Origin: Chloroherpetonaceae bacterium
GTDB lineage: Bacteria > Bacteroidota > Chlorobiia > Chlorobiales > Chloroherpetonaceae
Assembly: GCA_028277445.1 (NCBI GenBank)
Contig: JANQGG010000006.1
Location: 1-64,000, forward strand
DNA length: 64,000 nucleotides
Reading direction: 5' to 3'
Numbering within the stretch: position 1 is the stretch's first letter; the number at the start of each line of letters is the position of its first letter. The position numbers and the translations under genes were made by a program. The notes under the pieces were generated by a model. It made no database searches and was not told the origin of the DNA. It saw nothing but the letters and a program-made list of their open reading frames with translations. Positions 54,671 through 63,673 of this stretch are shown here, piece after piece.

Positions 54671-55090
54671 CTATATAATAGCCAGCAAGTTTATATCGAA
54701 AGTTAAATCTTTCCCTGCAAGAGGATGATTACCATCAATAAGCACATTGCTGTTAGAAATTTGTGCAATCCTTACCGGAACCACTCCTTTTTCAGTATCC
54801 ATTTCGAAAGTTTGGCCAACCTGAAGTCTGATATTATTTGGAAATTTGTCTCGTGTAATTGATGTGATTAATTCTTGTCGGATTGGTCCATAGGCCTGAG
54901 CGTATGGAATTCGAAACCGTTTAACATCACCCACTTTCATCTGCTGAATAGATGATTCAAGGGATTTCATGACTTGACCGGCACCTATTCTAAATCTAAA
55001 TGGTCGTTTTCCCTTGGTGGTATCAACTACTGTGCCATTGCTTAAAGATAATTGATAATGGATTTCAACCGATTGCCCGGAATAAATCAT
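54671..55090 (-). CDS. FKBP-type peptidyl-prolyl isomerase (SlyD-like)
   Basis: A 139-residue prolyl isomerase and chaperone of the SlyD type. It opens with MIYSGQSVEIHYQLSLSNGTVVDTT, the classic FKBP start. RPFRFRIGAGQVMKSLESSIQQMKVGD follows, then the inserted flap domain (RIPYAQAYGPIRQELITSITRDKFP), and finally IDGNHPLAGKDLTFDINLL. The metal-binding histidine-rich tail of E. coli SlyD is absent. No signal peptide, so cytosolic. It is convergent with the Nfu gene. Confidence 0.94.
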   Translation of the reverse strand: MIYSGQSVEIHYQLSLSNGTVVDTTKGKRPFRFRIGAGQVMKSLESSIQQMKVGDVKRFRIPYAQAYGPIRQELITSITRDKFPNNIRLQVGQTFEMDTEKGVVPVRIAQISNSNVLIDGNHPLAGKDLTFDINLLAII

Positions 55091-55104
55091 AATAAAATCT
55101 ACAA

Positions 55105-55285
55105 TTATTGAGTTGCAAAATCTTGGTTATACGCTTCTGAGAATTCAATTTCCTGAACGATGCCTAAGATAAGATTATTTGGGTCTTTTAAACAAAAATG
55201 CCACCGCCAAAGTCTTCCGATCGAAGCGCCTCGTAAAATCTCTCACCGATTGTCTTACAAATTCAACCGCCGATTCAATATGCAT
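55105..55285 (-). pseudogene. Glyoxalase/VOC-family fragment
   Basis: On the minus strand the end of this stretch encodes KDPNNLILGIVQEIEFSEAYNQ before a stop, the typical last strand of VOC-family (glyoxalase/bleomycin resistance) proteins, in which DPxGNxIxI is conserved. Upstream the match shifts frame (ERFYEALRSEDFGGGIF) and is broken. There is no complete domain. A remnant of a lost gene is the best explanation. Confidence 0.4.
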
Positions 55286-55317
55286 GATTTAAAAACAATG
55301 GGGCATTTTGGACAGAG

Positions 55318-55818
55318 TTAGCTCTCAAGTCGTTTGGTTAAAAACATCCGATCGTTGGCCGTAAATCCAAATTTCCGGTAAAGCGCTAAGGCGTGAGTAT
55401 TTTTTTGACCAACTTCAAGATGAATGGCTTGAACTTGGCGTTTTCTGCATGCTTCAATAAAGACAGACATTGCTTGCGCGCCAATACCTTTATTTCTGAA
55501 TTTTGGATCAATGTAAAGATCATCCAAAAAACCGCTCCAGCCGCCATATTCCATGCTAAATGATATGCATAAAACCATGTAACCTATTGGACGCTTATCA
55601 GCCTTGAAAACCCAAACCATACCAAACCCATCATTTTCTATTAGCATCTTAAAAGACCTCGCCGCTTTGTCAGCATTGCACTCAAAGCCAGATTCGGTAT
55701 AAAACGCCGTCATCAACTTCACAAGCTGAGGAATATCTTTTTTTGTAGCAGGTTCAATTGCAATCACAAAGCCGTTTGGATTAGTATTCACGTGATGTTG
55801 ACTTATTGAGCGGCACAA
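55318..55818 (-). CDS. GNAT family N-acetyltransferase
   Basis: A 166-residue acetyltransferase of the GNAT fold. IEPATKKDIPQLVKLM opens the domain, and LDDLYIDPKFRNKGIGAQAMSVF contains the acetyl-CoA-binding R-x-x-G-x-G/A motif (RNKGIG). LEVGQKNTHALALYRKFGF is the conserved C-terminal signature. The substrate is unknown. No ATG is available; the frame opens with TTG at 55818, but a GTG at 55791 or 55767 would give a more typical N-terminus. Confidence 0.88.
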   Translation of the reverse strand: MCRSISQHHVNTNPNGFVIAIEPATKKDIPQLVKLMTAFYTESGFECNADKAARSFKMLIENDGFGMVWVFKADKRPIGYMVLCISFSMEYGGWSGFLDDLYIDPKFRNKGIGAQAMSVFIEACRKRQVQAIHLEVGQKNTHALALYRKFGFTANDRMFLTKRLES

Positions 55819-55949
55819 CGCTTACTATAACACATATTATTTAACGAATTAGAACTTATTAATAATTTCGGTAGTAAAATTACATTTATTAAAACCAAAC
55901 GTTGATCTGTTATCTATATGTTTTTCTATGATCACGAATCAATTTACGT

Positions 55950-56546
55950 ATGAATACACTATCTCCGGAAGAACTCCATATCCTTTCTCAGCAATCATTT
56001 TATGATCACAAAAATTCAGCGACTGAAAAGCTCTATGAAATGCTGAGCGACACCCGGCTAAGATTTATGCAAGTGATTCAACCCGAGCAATTGCTCTGCC
56101 CGGAGGGCGTGGACTTTAAGCGGGGCCAATTGGCACGCGGCGAAAGCTTAAACGGCTACCCTTACGTATTTCTGGATTTTCCGAAACTTTACACCAAACA
56201 CAACATATTCAGTTTTCGAACGATGGTTTGGTATGGCCATCATTTCATATTTTCAGTGATTTTGGCCGGGGATTATCTCAAATCCTATCAACGAAATCTT
56301 AAACAGTATATTTCTGAAGACGGCGATAAAAACTTGTGGCTTTGCCAAAAGGGGTTATGGGATTGGAAACAAAGCCATTACATTTCCATTCATCACAATG
56401 ACGCTGCCCGGATTATAAAAGAGCTTGATTATTTAAAACTCGTGCGGTTTTTGCCTCTATCTACCTTACAAAATCCAATGCAGGTCTTAAATGAGTCCGA
56501 ATCTTTTTACCGCGATATTTGCCCAATGATCAAAAAACTCAGATAA
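55950..56546 (+). CDS. Conserved protein of unknown function
   Basis: A 198-residue soluble protein without recognised domains. It is aromatic-rich (MVWYGHHFIFSVILAGDYLKSYQ; DKNLWLCQKGLWDWKQSHY) and has no signal peptide or membrane helix. Codon use resembles the neighbours. Its start is ATG 55950 with no strong ribosome-binding site. It lies alone between divergent and convergent genes. No function is proposed. Confidence 0.7.
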   Translation: MNTLSPEELHILSQQSFYDHKNSATEKLYEMLSDTRLRFMQVIQPEQLLCPEGVDFKRGQLARGESLNGYPYVFLDFPKLYTKHNIFSFRTMVWYGHHFIFSVILAGDYLKSYQRNLKQYISEDGDKNLWLCQKGLWDWKQSHYISIHHNDAARIIKELDYLKLVRFLPLSTLQNPMQVLNESESFYRDICPMIKKLR

Positions 56547-56615
56547 AAATTTCTTATGACTTCATAATACTTAGAATTAAATCCTTAAAACTCAGCTGGA
56601 ATTTTATTCTCATCT

Positions 56616-57287
56616 TTAAAAGTTGTAGGAATAGGTTACTCCAATGGTTTTCCTGCCTTGCTCCCAATACATATTTACACCAGAGCTTTCATTAGAAGAA
56701 TTGTCAGAACTTGAAAGGTTATAAATACCAATAATTGTCATTATTCCTCCAGTGAGCATCAAAATATAGTTCAGAGTAGTGTAAGTCTTGCTATTAGAAC
56801 CAATATTATAGAAAGGACCATTGCCATAAATTTTAGAGCCGCCGCCGCCAAACTTATTTAGAAAACCAAAAGAGAATACTCCAAATCCAGAGAGAGTAAC
56901 TAATAGTCCCCATGGTTTTACTTTTTTATTCAAAGTCACCTCCGATTTATCAAGAGAATCTAATTCTAAAACGGAATATTTTATGTTTAGAGAATCGGAT
57001 GTATGATTGACAGAAAAAAATCGCTTGTTATTATCATCTTCTAAAACGATATATTGGATATCAGATATGTTAATCGTTTGAGGAATTGTTGTAAGTTCTT
57101 CACCCTCTATCGAAATTGACTTATTTATGAAATCATCTGTAGATAATGCCAGTTTTTTTCGTTCAGAAATGTGACCATGGATTTTCTTGCCTGTCCGAAG
57201 AACGATGACATCAGCTAAAGCAGGTGTTACATTTAAATTAATTAAACACATGATAGTTATAATAATGATGAAACGACTTCGAGTCAT
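56616..57287 (-). CDS. Exported protein of unknown function with C-terminal membrane segments
   Basis: A 223-residue protein with a signal sequence (RSRFIIIITIMCLINLNVTPALAD). Residues 30-130 are beta-rich and hydrophilic. Two hydrophobic stretches follow (about 130-150, LLVTLSGFGVFSFGFL, and about 175-195, TLNYILMLTGGIMTIIGIYNL), then YWEQGRKTIGVTYSYNF at the end. An early VIVLRTGKKIHGHI motif is typical of small exported Bacteroidota proteins. ATG 57285-57287 is preferred to the upstream GTG. No family recognised. Confidence 0.68.
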   Translation of the reverse strand: MTRSRFIIIITIMCLINLNVTPALADVIVLRTGKKIHGHISERKKLALSTDDFINKSISIEGEELTTIPQTINISDIQYIVLEDDNNKRFFSVNHTSDSLNIKYSVLELDSLDKSEVTLNKKVKPWGLLVTLSGFGVFSFGFLNKFGGGGSKIYGNGPFYNIGSNSKTYTTLNYILMLTGGIMTIIGIYNLSSSDNSSNESSGVNMYWEQGRKTIGVTYSYNF

Positions 57288-57299
57288 AAAGTCAATCAC

Positions 57300-57610
57300 T
57301 ATAAGCCCCTTTCTTAAATTTTTTATGAGGAAATTTCTGTCAATCTGGTAATTGCAAAAGTGTTTTCAGGGTTTCTTTGCGCCCAAGAATTTAGTTAAAA
57401 TGGCTTATTAAAGCTAATTCTTATTGCTTGAAAATTTGATAGGCTATTATACTAATCACAAAAAATTTTTGCTTATAAAATAGACCTTAAACCAGTTGTA
57501 AATCCATAATAGTGGGTTTAAGTATGAGGGACTTAAATCGAATATTTTATAAATTTAACTATCTAGACTTTTGCCATTTCATCCTTTTAACCTTATAGAA
57601 GTATAGAATT
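57300..57610. other. Intergenic region upstream of thiM
   Basis: A 311-base A+T-rich stretch. I looked for a TPP riboswitch before thiM: the conserved CTGAGA and ACCC...CCTGAACC-type elements are not present. Both promoters (thiM and the exported protein gene) must lie here, but I see no clear elements. Confidence 0.5.
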
Positions 57611-58414
57611 ATGAGCATCAATGCTGAAACTTTATGGGAAACGATTTCCAAACTTAAACAACAAGCGCCCCTTGTCCACAACATTACCAACTTTGTGGTC
57701 ATGAACAGCTCAGCCAATGCGCTTTTAGCGCTGGGAGCTTCACCGGTTATGGCCCACGCCGAAGAAGAGGTTGAAGACATGGTTAAGATTTCCGGTGCGC
57801 TTGTCATCAACATCGGAACACTCAGCCAGCCCTGGATACGCTCGATGAAAAAAGCTATGCAGGCTGCGAAAGATTTAAATAAACCGATTATCCTTGATCC
57901 GGTTGGCGCTGGTGCAACTCCGCTTCGCACTAATACGGTTCATGAGTTGTTAGAAACTGCCTCGCCAACGGTTATTCGTGGCAATGCGTCTGAAATCCAG
58001 GCTCTGGTTAGCGAGGATATCAAAACAAAAGGCGTCGATAGCACCGCAACATCGGATTCAGCAATTGATGCGGCAAAAGCTTTAAATCAAAAATACGCTT
58101 CAGCGGTTTGCGTTAGCGGGGCAATTGATCACATCGTTAATGGCGAAGATTATATTCGCGTGGAAAATGGCGTGGAAGAATTAACCAAAATTACCGGTAT
58201 GGGATGCACGGCAACTGCGTTCATTGGCGCTTTTGCAGCGTTGAATGTTCCTCCTCACCATGCTGCCGCTTATGGCATGGCTACCCTTGGCATTGCCGCT
58301 GAAATTGCAATGGCAAACTCTTGCGGCCCCGGAACCCTGCAAACCCACATATTGGATGTGCTTTATAGCTTAAATGAGCAGCAGATTAAGGATCATCTTA
58401 AAACATGTTCGTAA
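57611..58414 (+). CDS. thiM: Hydroxyethylthiazole kinase
   Basis: Phosphorylates 4-methyl-5-(2-hydroxyethyl)thiazole for thiamine salvage. It has 267 residues. [30 protein letters not shown] is the substrate-binding start, [12 protein letters not shown] the phosphate-binding loop, and TGMGCTATA contains the active-site Cys199. The following thiE overlaps by ten bases, so the kinase product is passed directly to the next enzyme. Confidence 0.96.
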   Translation: MSINAETLWETISKLKQQAPLVHNITNFVVMNSSANALLALGASPVMAHAEEEVEDMVKISGALVINIGTLSQPWIRSMKKAMQAAKDLNKPIILDPVGAGATPLRTNTVHELLETASPTVIRGNASEIQALVSEDIKTKGVDSTATSDSAIDAAKALNQKYASAVCVSGAIDHIVNGEDYIRVENGVEELTKITGMGCTATAFIGAFAALNVPPHHAAAYGMATLGIAAEIAMANSCGPGTLQTHILDVLYSLNEQQIKDHLKTCS

Positions 58415-59064
58415 CCGAGATGATAGAAAACGGGTTATATTTGGTAGTCGGCGCGGAAAACTGCGCCCCTCATTCGCTTGAAAATGTGGTTAAAGAGGCC
58501 GTTCAAGGCGGGGTTCGACTTATTCAGCTACGCGAAAAATCACTATCAACACGAAAATTTTTGGAGATTGCACGCACATTAAAATCCATTTTGGCTGAGG
58601 AACATGTGCCTTTGATCATCAATGACCGAATAGATATTGCCTTAGCTATAGATGCCCAAGGCGTTCATCTTGGTCAGTCCGATATGCCTTACAGGTTTGC
58701 CAGAGCGTTATTAGGTCAGGAAAAAATTATTGGCCTTTCGGTTGAAAGCCTCGATGAAGCGCATGAAGCCAAACATCTGGATGCAAACTATATTGCCCTT
58801 AGTCCAATCTTCAGTACGCCGACCAAAACCGACACTAAAATCCAGTGGGGGTACGAGGGCATCCAAACCGCCAAAAAATTCATCACTCAGCCGTTGGTTG
58901 CTATTGGCGGAATCAACCAAACCAACATCACGGAGGTTTTAGCAGCCGGCGCTGATATTATAGCAGTGGTTTCGGCAATCAGCCAATCCGATGATCCGAA
59001 ACATAGCGCCAAAATGCTTCGGGACGTTATAGATCACCATACCTTGAAAAATCATTCAGGTTGA
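58405..59064 (+). CDS. thiE: Thiamine-phosphate synthase
   Basis: Joins HMP-pyrophosphate and thiazole phosphate to thiamine monophosphate. It has 219 residues in a TIM barrel. Motifs are [50 protein letters not shown] and [12 protein letters not shown]. It overlaps thiM by ten bases at its start and the convergent glycohydrolase gene by nine bases at its end. A start at ATG 58420 (residue 6) would also be possible. Confidence 0.96.
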   Translation: MFVTEMIENGLYLVVGAENCAPHSLENVVKEAVQGGVRLIQLREKSLSTRKFLEIARTLKSILAEEHVPLIINDRIDIALAIDAQGVHLGQSDMPYRFARALLGQEKIIGLSVESLDEAHEAKHLDANYIALSPIFSTPTKTDTKIQWGYEGIQTAKKFITQPLVAIGGINQTNITEVLAAGADIIAVVSAISQSDDPKHSAKMLRDVIDHHTLKNHSG

Positions 59065-59763
59065 AACCGGACATCCTAAAAGCTCATGAATTTCCTGGGA
59101 GTGCTCTAAATCCTGAACAAGGTGTTTTGGAAACACACTAACGCCATGTAAAGCGCCCATAGCGCCAGATACCAATGCGCCGGAAATGGTTGTCAATCCG
59201 CCCATATTGATGGTTGGAAACACCGACGCCTCGAAATCATGATTGTTTTTCAAAATCATGGTTAGGGCAAACAATACCGCATCATTTTCATTCATAGCTT
59301 CATTGAATTTCAGGATCATATCGTTGGGGTACATGCTATAGGCCTCTTTGATACACTCAAGATGCTCATGGTGATCTTTCAATATACTATCCAAGATCGA
59401 CAAGTGATTTTGACCGGTTCTTGTTTTTTTTAACAATTCACCTAAAAACTTTTCATACAACTGCGCCATACCTAAAGACAAATTCATGTACTCTTGTAGC
59501 CAGAAATGAATCGACGATTTTAATGAGGTTGGCAAACGGGCTATTATCACCCTGGGGTCTTTTGAATTTTGACCCGATGTTAAATTGGCCGGTTTTTCTA
59601 TCCAATCTGATGTTTCAATATAGCCTTTAATGCCTTTGAAATACATCCGAATGACATGGTGCGGACGCTTGTTGACCGGAAGCCCAAGTGCATCGCCAAT
59701 CAACGCGCCTAAAACAAAGCCATGCACTCGCTCTTTTTCATGAATTCCAGAATCTTTGATCAT
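59056..59763 (-). CDS. ADP-ribosylglycohydrolase-fold protein, metal motifs degenerate
   Basis: A 235-residue member of the ADP-ribosylglycohydrolase (ARH/DraG) fold. RVHGFVLGALIGDALGLPV is the standard opening. The family then carries a metal-binding SDDT motif; the aligned segment here reads TSGQNSKDPRVII, so SDDT becomes SKDP. The second metal motif GGDTDT aligns with MGGLTTISGALVSGAMGALHG, where both Asp are missing. Loss of both metal sites suggests no hydrolase activity; it might bind a ligand instead. It overlaps thiE by nine bases tail to tail. The ggagg ribosome-binding site precedes ATG. Confidence 0.78.
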   Translation of the reverse strand: MIKDSGIHEKERVHGFVLGALIGDALGLPVNKRPHHVIRMYFKGIKGYIETSDWIEKPANLTSGQNSKDPRVIIARLPTSLKSSIHFWLQEYMNLSLGMAQLYEKFLGELLKKTRTGQNHLSILDSILKDHHEHLECIKEAYSMYPNDMILKFNEAMNENDAVLFALTMILKNNHDFEASVFPTINMGGLTTISGALVSGAMGALHGVSVFPKHLVQDLEHSQEIHELLGCPVST

Positions 59764-59938
59764 AAAATCCTCCTTGCTTCATCATAATTTTTTTAGTGCC
59801 GGAGCTGTTCGTTCGAAAGCTGGTAACAAGAAAATTACGTTTTTTCATCGGTTATTCCTCATTAATCAGTCTGAATATTGAGCGTTAATTCCTAAAAAAA
59901 TGTTAGCATTGTCCTGCTAATGACGCATTTACGTTATT

Positions 59939-60014
59939 GGTCACCCTGAATTAATTTCAGGGTCTCAGAAAATGCCAATTTGGTTGAGATGCTGAAAACA
60001 AGTTCAGCATGACT
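59939..60014. repeat. Paired REP-type hairpins (BIME-like)
   Basis: Two hairpins in tandem: accctgaa/ttcagggt (59943-59950 and 59956-59963) and atgctgaa/ttcagcat (59989-59996 and 60003-60010). The element is bounded by gtca and tgac, giving inverted ends. The type resembles dispersed palindromic elements in other bacteria that can be moved in trans by RAYT enzymes. Confidence 0.75.
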
Positions 60015-60022
60015 AGAAAAAG

Positions 60023-60074
60023 AGTGTCATTTTCTGTTTGTTTATTGTCATGTATTTTAGCTCGCAATGACACT
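60023..60074. repeat. Inverted repeat agtgtcatt...aatgacact
   Basis: Perfect 9-base arms at 60023-60031 and 60066-60074 separated by 34 bases. It directly follows the paired hairpins and shares the gtca/tgac core, so it is probably a third, decayed copy of the same element. Confidence 0.65.
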
Positions 60075-60362
60075 TAAGAATGCGTGTTCTTAATTTTTAA
60101 ATCCGTCATTGAAAAAAAGCAATGTAATGGAAAAAGGCAAATTTATAGGTTTTACAATATGATTTTAAGAGCATTAAAGTTGTAAGCAAAATTTACGGTT
60201 AGTTTTTGACTGTATTTTAGTTTGATTATTAAGCCTAAGCTATTAAAAAATAATTATTTAAGCACACAGTTTTCTAATGACGGTCATTAGAAATTTTAAC
60301 CTATTGACTGATTTGGGTTAATTGTATTTTTTGTCAATAAATCCCCTAAATGTCAAAGATAC

Positions 60363-61232
60363 ATGATATACAAAATTCTGAGCTGCACATTATTGCTGTT
60401 GATGATCTTAGGTTGTGAGAGTGCATATTATGAAAAGCAGATTCAAAACTTAAAAGAAGAAAATGCTCGTCAGAATGCCGAATCGGAAGCTCAAAAAAAG
60501 TATATGGAGCAGGTTACTTCTTCGGTCATCGATATTCAACGAAATTTAAATTTAATACAACTTCGGCAGCAAAAAATAGCTAAAGTATCGGCAGATATTG
60601 AAAGATCGCCTCAACGAAGAGATAGTGTTCTTAAACAAAATATTTTAAAAAGCATCTCGGATATTGATGCTTATTTGGTTGAAAATCAAAAAGCATTAAA
60701 TGCTCTGGAAGAAGACCTAAAAAATTCTGATTTTACCATTAAGAATTTAGAAAATCTTGTTGCAGAGTTGCGCTTTACAATGCTTCAAAGAGAAAAAGAA
60801 GTCTTGTTGCTTAAACAGGAAATTAGAAATTTAAATGTTCAAATAACTGTTCTTCAAAATACCGTAGATGTGTTGGATAAGGTTATCGTTCAGCAAGAAA
60901 AAGAGCTTAGTAAAGCCTTTTATATTGTGGACTCAGAAGATCAATTGGAGAAAAACGGCATTATAGAGATCAAGGGTGGTATATTGGGTGTTATCGGCCG
61001 AACCATCATGCCGTCTTCGACATTCGATGAGGCGTTGTTTAATCAAATTAATATGGTTACAACGGACTCTATAGAAATACGAGGGTCAAAAGACGATATT
61101 CAATTAATAACTTTACATGAACAAAAAGCCTATTCATTAGAAACACAGTCGGAAAATCGGTCATTTTTAATCATTCATAATCCCTATCAATTTTGGAGGA
61201 AATCCAAATACCTGATTATTTCTGTTAATTGA
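60363..61232 (+). CDS. Coiled-coil lipoprotein
   Basis: A 289-residue lipoprotein: lipobox LMILGC (Cys at about 18) followed by a long coiled coil (about 22-185, with heptads such as IQNLKEENARQNAES and LRFTMLQREKEVLLLKQEI). The C-terminal 90 residues look like a compact beta domain (GIIEIKGGILGVIGRTIMPSSTF). No family is recognised. A role as an envelope spacer or sensor is only a guess. The ATG follows a repeat-containing gap. Confidence 0.8.
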   Translation: MIYKILSCTLLLLMILGCESAYYEKQIQNLKEENARQNAESEAQKKYMEQVTSSVIDIQRNLNLIQLRQQKIAKVSADIERSPQRRDSVLKQNILKSISDIDAYLVENQKALNALEEDLKNSDFTIKNLENLVAELRFTMLQREKEVLLLKQEIRNLNVQITVLQNTVDVLDKVIVQQEKELSKAFYIVDSEDQLEKNGIIEIKGGILGVIGRTIMPSSTFDEALFNQINMVTTDSIEIRGSKDDIQLITLHEQKAYSLETQSENRSFLIIHNPYQFWRKSKYLIISVN

Positions 61233-61252
61233 TAAGCACGTCGTTATAAAAG

Positions 61253-61794
61253 TTGTCATTAAACGTTTTGAGCAAACAGTTTGTGGATTTAACAAAAAAC
61301 GTTATACAAGCCTTGCCAAAAGAGCTGCACACCCATTTGGATGGCGGTCTTCGTGCGTCTAGAATTGTGGAACTGACCAAAGAATTTGGTTACAATGATT
61401 TGCCATCGTTTGATCCTGTTGAACTTGAAGAATGGTTCTATAAATCGGCGTATTCAGGGAATTTGAAAGATTACCTTGCCGGGTTTGTTCATACAACAAC
61501 ATTAATGCAAACCAAATAGGTATTTCAAATCTTCAATCGGGGCGGCGGATAAACTGTAAAATCATTCATTTAAGGTGCTGTTTTCGGAAAAATTTAGGGT
61601 TTGCTAAACACCGATAACCGGTTGATGAGTTGAACCACATTAACGAGGAATATAATTTAGCTCATCGAGTTTTTGGTCTATCGCTGAATGATTTGGAACG
61701 ATTAACCATTAATGCTATGAAAAGTGCCTTTATTGCCTATAACGATCATTGTAATCAAACCGGCTTTCAAAAAATTTTAAACCAAAACTTTTAA
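61253..61794 (+). pseudogene. Adenosine deaminase remnant with internal deletion
   Basis: The first 88 codons (TTG start 61253) encode a normal N-terminus of adenosine deaminase: LPKELHTHLDGGLRASRIVELTK, with the zinc-binding HxH. The frame then stops after FVHTTTLMQTK. About 80 bases on, the C-terminus appears again (LNTDNRLMS, an in-frame TGA, TTLT, a shift, then EEYNLAHRVFGLSLNDLERLTINAMKSAF) to a stop at 61792-61794. Roughly 200 central codons, including the catalytic Glu and Asp residues, are missing. It is therefore a pseudogene. Confidence 0.85.
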
Positions 61795-61838
61795 AAAAGA
61801 CTCATATACTTAATTTTGTATAATGAACGCTCGTTAAG

Positions 61839-63662
61839 ATGAAGCCTTTGAACTCAGAAGAAATTGAATCAAAATTGTTGAATGCGCCGAACTCCAAGCA
61901 TAATATTGATTTGCTTGCTGAGTTTGCATTCGATATTCAACATCAAGAACCTGAAAAAGGACTGGAAGTAGCTGAGCGAGCACATAGCATGTCTGAGGAG
62001 TTAGGTTATACAAATGGCATCGCCGTTAGTTTAAAAGCTCAAGCTCAATGTTTATTGTCGTTAAAAGACTATCATGAGGCCATTGAGAAAGCCTCTCAAG
62101 CCAAAGCTATTTTTGATAATTTCAACAATTTAAATGGAAAGGCCACATCACAGTCGTTAATTGCAGACGGCAAATTTGCTCTGAAAGATTACACTGATTC
62201 ATTAACGGCATATCTTGACTGTTTAAAGATCTATGAAATCTTGGATGATTACGATATGCAAACCCAGGTTTTGAGCAAAATTGGAAACATTTATGCCAAT
62301 GTTGGCGATTATCGTACGGCAATTTCATACCAAATTAAGGCAATTTCAGGTAATCCGAATAAAATAAGTATAGAGGTTGGTAAGGTATTAAAGAAACTGG
62401 CCGAACTGTATCATCAATCCGGGAAATTGCTTGCTAGCCTGGATTATTTAAATAAAGCCGCAATTATTTTTAAAAAGCATAATCAGGAATCTTCTTGTGT
62501 TGACTGTTATGAAAGAATGGGACTGATTTTGATTCAGCAAAAAGAGTTTCGCAAAGCAGAGCAATGGCTGATGAAAACCCATGAATTTCGCCAGAACACT
62601 CGCGACGATGAGGGCTTAACGAAAAGCTTCATGAATTATGCCCGATACTATAAAGATCAGGAAGATTTTGATCAGGCCATTTCCATGTACATTCAAGCTC
62701 TTGAAAAGGCGTCTCAAATTCAAAAACAGGGATTAATTGCCGATATACGATATGCTTTAGGCCAAATTTATCATCTCATCCATAAAGATCAACAAGCTAT
62801 TGAAGAATACAATCAAGCCCTGTTGATCTGCTCACAAGTTGATAAAATGAATTTGTGCAGCGATATCCATTATTCATTGAGCATGTTGAATGAAACACAA
62901 GACAACTTAAAAGAAGCCTTGTTTCATTTTAAGCAACATTATGACATCAATCATAAAATATGGCGCGATCAAAAAGAATTGGAATCGAAAAATATATTGT
63001 TCAAGCAGGAAGTTGAAGAATCCAAAAAAGAAGCTGAAATATACCGATTAAAAAATGTTGAGCTTGCCGATGCAAATAATGAGTTGAAAATGATTACGCT
63101 CTCTTTGGAAGAAGCAAACCGAGAAAAAGAGTTGTTGCTTGATCGTTTGCGGGAGCAAACCGAGTCGTTGGAAGAATTGGTGATTTTTGACGGGCTGACG
63201 GGTTTAGCCAACCGTAGGCATTTCGATGAACAATTTAAATACGAATTTTTACGCGCAAAACGATACGGGCGAACGCTTTCCGTTGCGCTTGCCGATATTG
63301 ATTTCTTTAAAAAAGTCAATGACACGTTTTCTCACCAGGTTGGTGATGACGTTCTGAAAACCATTGCACGAATATTTAAAAGTAATTGCCGTGCCGGAGA
63401 TTTGGTGGCTCGTTATGGCGGCGAAGAATTTGTGTTTTTATTTACAGAAACCTCGTTGGAAAATGCGGTACTGGCTTGTGAAAAAATACGCCATTCGGTT
63501 CAAATTTATGATTGGGATACGATCCATGAAGAGCTCAAGATTACCGTTAGCATGGGTGTGGCAAATTCTGACAATTTCGAAAATCAGGAAGATTTGGTAA
63601 TTTTGTCGGATCAAAAGTTGTATGAAGCTAAAAACAACGGAAGAAATCAGGTTAAAAAATAA
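61839..63662 (+). CDS. TPR-GGDEF diguanylate cyclase
   Basis: A 607-residue cytosolic protein. The N-terminal 400 residues consist of about nine tetratricopeptide repeats (for example GNIYANVGDYRTAISYQIKAI and ARYYKDQEDFDQAISMYIQAL). A coiled coil (about 395-445) leads into a GGDEF domain (about 447-605). The signature is intact: FDGLTGLANRRHFDE, DIDFFKKVNDTF and ARYGGEEF. An RxxD inhibitory site (RAGD) lies five residues before GGEEF, so product inhibition by c-di-GMP is likely. No TM helix. The TPR part presumably senses a partner protein. Confidence 0.93.
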   Translation: MKPLNSEEIESKLLNAPNSKHNIDLLAEFAFDIQHQEPEKGLEVAERAHSMSEELGYTNGIAVSLKAQAQCLLSLKDYHEAIEKASQAKAIFDNFNNLNGKATSQSLIADGKFALKDYTDSLTAYLDCLKIYEILDDYDMQTQVLSKIGNIYANVGDYRTAISYQIKAISGNPNKISIEVGKVLKKLAELYHQSGKLLASLDYLNKAAIIFKKHNQESSCVDCYERMGLILIQQKEFRKAEQWLMKTHEFRQNTRDDEGLTKSFMNYARYYKDQEDFDQAISMYIQALEKASQIQKQGLIADIRYALGQIYHLIHKDQQAIEEYNQALLICSQVDKMNLCSDIHYSLSMLNETQDNLKEALFHFKQHYDINHKIWRDQKELESKNILFKQEVEESKKEAEIYRLKNVELADANNELKMITLSLEEANREKELLLDRLREQTESLEELVIFDGLTGLANRRHFDEQFKYEFLRAKRYGRTLSVALADIDFFKKVNDTFSHQVGDDVLKTIARIFKSNCRAGDLVARYGGEEFVFLFTETSLENAVLACEKIRHSVQIYDWDTIHEELKITVSMGVANSDNFENQEDLVILSDQKLYEAKNNGRNQVKK

Positions 63663-63673
63663 TCCACCCTATT

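Larger units (their letters stand above)
59764..60362. other. Repeat-containing intergenic region
   Basis: A 599-base gap without a gene. It carries two REP-type hairpins and a larger inverted repeat (listed separately), and is A+T-rich towards 60363. The promoter of the lipoprotein gene at 60363 should be near its right end. Confidence 0.55.

Noticed and set aside
57300-57610. TPP riboswitch before thiM
   Set aside because: The conserved THI-box elements are not present.
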